A stretch of DNA of 32,917 nt from the NCBI GenBank assembly GCA_036386415.1, contig DASVVT010000030.1, forward strand, positions 1-32,917, read 5' to 3'. Positions 31,401-32,917 of the stretch are shown here, piece after piece (position 1 is the first letter of the stretch; every line of letters begins with the position of its first letter). The notes below the pieces were generated by a model, which searched no databases, was not told where the DNA came from, and was given only the letters and a program-made list of their open reading frames with translations. A program made the translations under genes and the position numbers. Source of the DNA: DASVVT01 sp036386415. GTDB taxonomy: Bacteria; Acidobacteriota; Blastocatellia; Pyrinomonadales; Pyrinomonadaceae.

Positions 31401-32544
31401 CGAGCTGGACAACGATACGGACGGCACGATCCACGTCTCGATGAAGTTCAACGCCGAGACGATGACCGGCAAAAACATTCAGGCGCGCTTCGAGTACACG
31501 GAAGACAGCAACCTCAATTGCCTGGGTTCGGGCGGCAACGCTCCCTGCGGCATCGCCATTGACAACGTCCTGGTGAAGTTCGTGACGCTCACCAACGGCG
31601 GGCCGACGGCTGTTGCCGATCTGGAGATAGAGAAGACGGACGATGCCGATCCGGTGCTGCTCGGCGAGAACATAACCTATCACCTGAAGGTCACGAACAA
31701 CGGCCCCGACACGGCCACGAACGTGGTCGTCACGGACAGGATACCTTCAAACTCGACATACGTTTCGGCAACGCCGAGCCAGGGCAGTTGCGCTCCTTCG
31801 GGGAGCAACAAGGTCATCTGCATGCTCGGTAATATGAACAGCGGAGACATGGCGACGATTGACATTGTTGTCAAATCGGGCGGCAATGCAGGCCCGGTCA
31901 CCAACACGGCCACCGTCACCTCCGACGTCTGCGACCTAGACGTAGCCAACAACACGGACTTCGCCACGACGACGACGGTCACCTTGCGTAAGCTCAGCTT
32001 CTCGCCGCCGGTGGTGACAGGAGGCTGCGCCGATTCCACCGGGACACTCCTGCTGACAGGCCCGGCCCCGGCGGGTGGTCTGGTCGTCACGCTCCACTCG
32101 AACTACCCGCAGATTCACGTGCCGCCGACGGTCACGGTTCCAGCGGGAGAGACCTCCACCACCTTCACGGCGGAGACCGACGTCGTGATGAACGATATAG
32201 TTGGGATCGTGACGGCCACAGCCGGATCGAATCACGTCGGAGGTCGGCTGAAAGTGTTGGCGGTCAGGATAACGAATCTGACATTTATGCCGAACCCTGT
32301 GCACGGCGGTCAGAACACGACGGCATTCATCTTCCTGTCGTGCGCCCCGGACACGCCGATCACGGTTAGGCTGACGTCCGATAGGGCGGTGGCGATGCCG
32401 GAGAGTCCGATTGTCATCCCCGCGGGACAATCAGTCGGGCAAGCCACGATCCATACCTTGCCTGTAAGTAGTCCACGCACAGCCACCATCACGGCTTACG
32501 CCAATGGAGGATACAGGCGTGGAACTCTGACAATCATTCCGTAG
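28477..32544 (+). CDS. Secreted Asp-box (sialidase-like propeller) protein with DUF11 and shared C-terminal module
   Basis: The protein has 1355 residues from the ATG at 28477, chosen because GGAGG lies 8-9 nt upstream; an in-frame ATG at 28456 is less likely. The signal peptide is MKRKTWWVLLTIMALFTPML. A charged, Lys/Glu/Arg-rich segment follows (about 30-110). The propeller region (about 150-680) has four Asp-box motifs: STDGGATW (227), SDDAGATW (391), STDGGVTY (453) and SEDQGATW (597), as in BNR/sialidase-fold proteins. I see no sialidase active-site arginine triad with confidence. A beta-sandwich (about 685-810), a jelly-roll-like domain starting LLNENFDSAMAPALPAGW (about 815-1040), one DUF11 domain (about 1046-1168) and the C-terminal module (about 1169-1355, ending ANGGYRRGTLTIIP) follow. 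The last two match the end of the giant protein upstream, suggesting a common cell-surface fate. Confidence 0.9.
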   Translation: MKRKTWWVLLTIMALFTPMLIATTSHSDSVKKNIALKQERAKRAGNTQARKMKEVNLTPARGRSKAEQERLAAKKEAAEKGEGRENPMEEIWPREAPQRGILAQRQQHMSAMGRLASGTAPKISRLEDWEGKVNLSKLRPVNKRALESLPAQALSPSVIGSADLIVHNPNEFTVFGINGPSDLGFQSETSIDSNDTGTVLVAGFNDLSGFLLADANGNQSISGVARSTDGGATWMEVDTDMDLPGLLPVGGGDGQIFGDPDVKWSPTLNGGMGGFVYASIFVRNSDGLQGMCINISDPDGDNWSDPIEVDPTFRGGPTPDPSDDDAADKEFIDVNLNTGRILMSWTNFPGVRPKDIGPFPDQVGKGRDRKPQPTIPSAVLQTPITIYSTYSDDAGATWSTEVIVGQNTMDPAGGVQSSIPRFIPGMTNATSQVYIAYREVFSDDTRNVAVNHSTDGGVTYLPNGVEIDVAYGPEDQIPGVDRVNNSPALDVDYDTGRVYVAYQRNNPWQNQPFGTPDPAFVVGDIAMRTFTGAPTPPTMGNAPFLINSDPGKDYAQQYPNVAVDQSNGMVHVNFLDQHASEQYLPSGDVFENMTTYSEDQGATWSPPTAVTDRTFHAGYGNDSSEPNMGDYNQNVAENGRLHSVWGGTSLQPLFTECKNPFAGLMCTPDTYYDKRLDTQEIVQLRVMPESFVEAGNNCSPNGFLDPRERGSFTIPLKNYVTNPNNSPETITGITAVLTTATAGVTIVDGTAAYPDIPAGQTKNNSDPFVVELSSTFVPGTFIDFVLSVTTAQGTTQQMFRTETGTPNPMATTLLNENFDSAMAPALPAGWTQAQGGCSLPGPNACLTAHPWITSNARTPMSQAAFHPNSGTNSEWIRLFSPTMAVPNPGAGVQSYITVDFDLNYSLEDNPAKLFEAFDGLFLRILDGSAPTRSVIAESFAAKINTAGIDHYPAHLVRSNDPAYFADMSVWSDDSIELDNDTDGTIHVSMKFNAETMTGKNIQARFEYTEDSNLNCLGSGGNAPCGIAIDNVLVKFVTLTNGGPTAVADLEIEKTDDADPVLLGENITYHLKVTNNGPDTATNVVVTDRIPSNSTYVSATPSQGSCAPSGSNKVICMLGNMNSGDMATIDIVVKSGGNAGPVTNTATVTSDVCDLDVANNTDFATTTTVTLRKLSFSPPVVTGGCADSTGTLLLTGPAPAGGLVVTLHSNYPQIHVPPTVTVPAGETSTTFTAETDVVMNDIVGIVTATAGSNHVGGRLKVLAVRITNLTFMPNPVHGGQNTTAFIFLSCAPDTPITVRLTSDRAVAMPESPIVIPAGQSVGQATIHTLPVSSPRTATITAYANGGYRRGTLTIIP

Positions 32545-32583
32545 CCAGGAGTAGAACTAGAAACCCCTGGCCGGGGAACAACA

Positions 32584-32618
32584 AGAACGGCGGCGGGATT
32601 ATCTCCCGCCGCCGTTCT
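32584..32618 (+). terminator. Terminator of the Asp-box protein gene
   Basis: A perfect 15-bp stem (AGAACGGCGGCGGGA at 32584-32598 and complement at 32604-32618) with loop TTATC and short T-run is 40 bp after the stop. Confidence 0.85.
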
Positions 32619-32686
32619 ATTTGTCTGACAGGCGATGCGCTCCCGGCGCGCTGCCCTTAGAGCAAATTTCACTCGGGTTTAGGACT

Positions 32687-32772
32687 GTAGGGGCAGAGGA
32701 CAAGTCCTCTGCCCGCTTTTGCTTGTCCCTGCCCCTACACTGTTGCTGATTCCGGTAAATTCTTCTGCAAAC
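32687..32772. repeat. Palindromic repeat, copy A (GTAGGGGCAG family)
   Basis: GTAGGGGCAG at the left pairs with CTGCCCCTAC further right, with an inner AGAGGACAAGTCCTCT palindrome. The right flank TGTTGCTGAT..CGGTAAATTC.TCTGC is shared with copy B. A separate perfect palindrome, AAACCGCTCTAGAGCGGTTT, follows immediately (about 32769-32788). Confidence 0.7.
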
Positions 32773-32818
32773 CGCTCTAGAGCGGTTTTCGTATGAATTA
32801 ACGATGTAAGAGATGAGA

Positions 32819-32917
32819 GTAGGGGCAGGGACAAGTCCTCTGCCCGCCGGTCGAACAAAAGCGGGCAGGGACAAGCCCTGCCCCTACAATGTTGCTGATG
32901 CTGGTAAATTCATCTGC
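32819..32917. repeat. Palindromic repeat, copy B (GTAGGGGCAG family), cut by window edge
   Basis: GTAGGGGCAGGGACAAGTCC (from about 32820) pairs with GGCAGGGACAAGCCCTGCCCCTAC-type sequence on the right arm. The flank TGTTGCTGATGCTGGTAAAT continues to the end. Copies A and B are direct repeats about 133 bp apart. Confidence 0.7.

Noticed and set aside
28477..32544. Calling the Asp-box protein a sialidase enzyme
   Set aside because: Asp boxes mark the propeller fold only; the catalytic arginine triad and Tyr/Glu pair could not be identified.

Overview
The window looks like a chromosomal segment of an Acidobacteriota bacterium, probably class Blastocatellia. This is an inference from two VWA proteins of the 'VWFA-related Acidobacterial domain' type, giant DUF11/Asp-box secreted proteins, high GC, and intergenic spaces packed with long imperfect palindromes. 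No rRNA or tRNA gene, CRISPR array or transposase was seen.

Region 1 (1-6.1 kb, minus strand) is metabolic. The order of transcription is folK, panB, panC (folate and pantothenate synthesis), then the 2Fe-2S subunit and the molybdopterin subunit of a xanthine dehydrogenase/4-hydroxybenzoyl-CoA reductase-like enzyme. At the very edge lie the first codons of a possible BrnT-like toxin gene. Region 2 (6.2-9.3 kb, plus strand) holds an orphan 12-segment ABC-2-like permease and an AlbA_2/Schlafen-type protein with a GHKL-like ATPase segment.

Region 3 (9.4-19.1 kb) is an accessory, mostly secreted-protein neighbourhood. It contains two VWA proteins, an Sm-like plus PA-IL-like lectin fusion, two paralogous GNAT acetyltransferases, two paralogous DUF6916-like proteins (one cytoplasmic, one with a Tat signal), a seven-repeat putative beta-propeller, and an operon of three tandem phage-tail-collar (MdpB-like) proteins. 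The duplicated GNAT and DUF6916 genes beside the collar trio are the best candidate for an undescribed system.

Region 4 (19.2-32.9 kb) has a frameshifted fibronectin-III remnant and a 2592-residue surface protein (cadherin-like domain, beta-helix, dead metalloprotease-like domain, eight DUF11 repeats). A separate transcription unit of about 250 nt follows, with consensus promoter, three-way-junction fold and terminator (structured RNA or 43-codon gene). Last comes a 1355-residue Asp-box protein ending in the same roughly 190-residue C-terminal module as the giant protein.

Across the window at least ten intergenic palindromes belong to a few sequence families. One family, a TAG-rich heptamer repeat, sits exactly at gene ends and supplies or abuts the stop codons of several genes.
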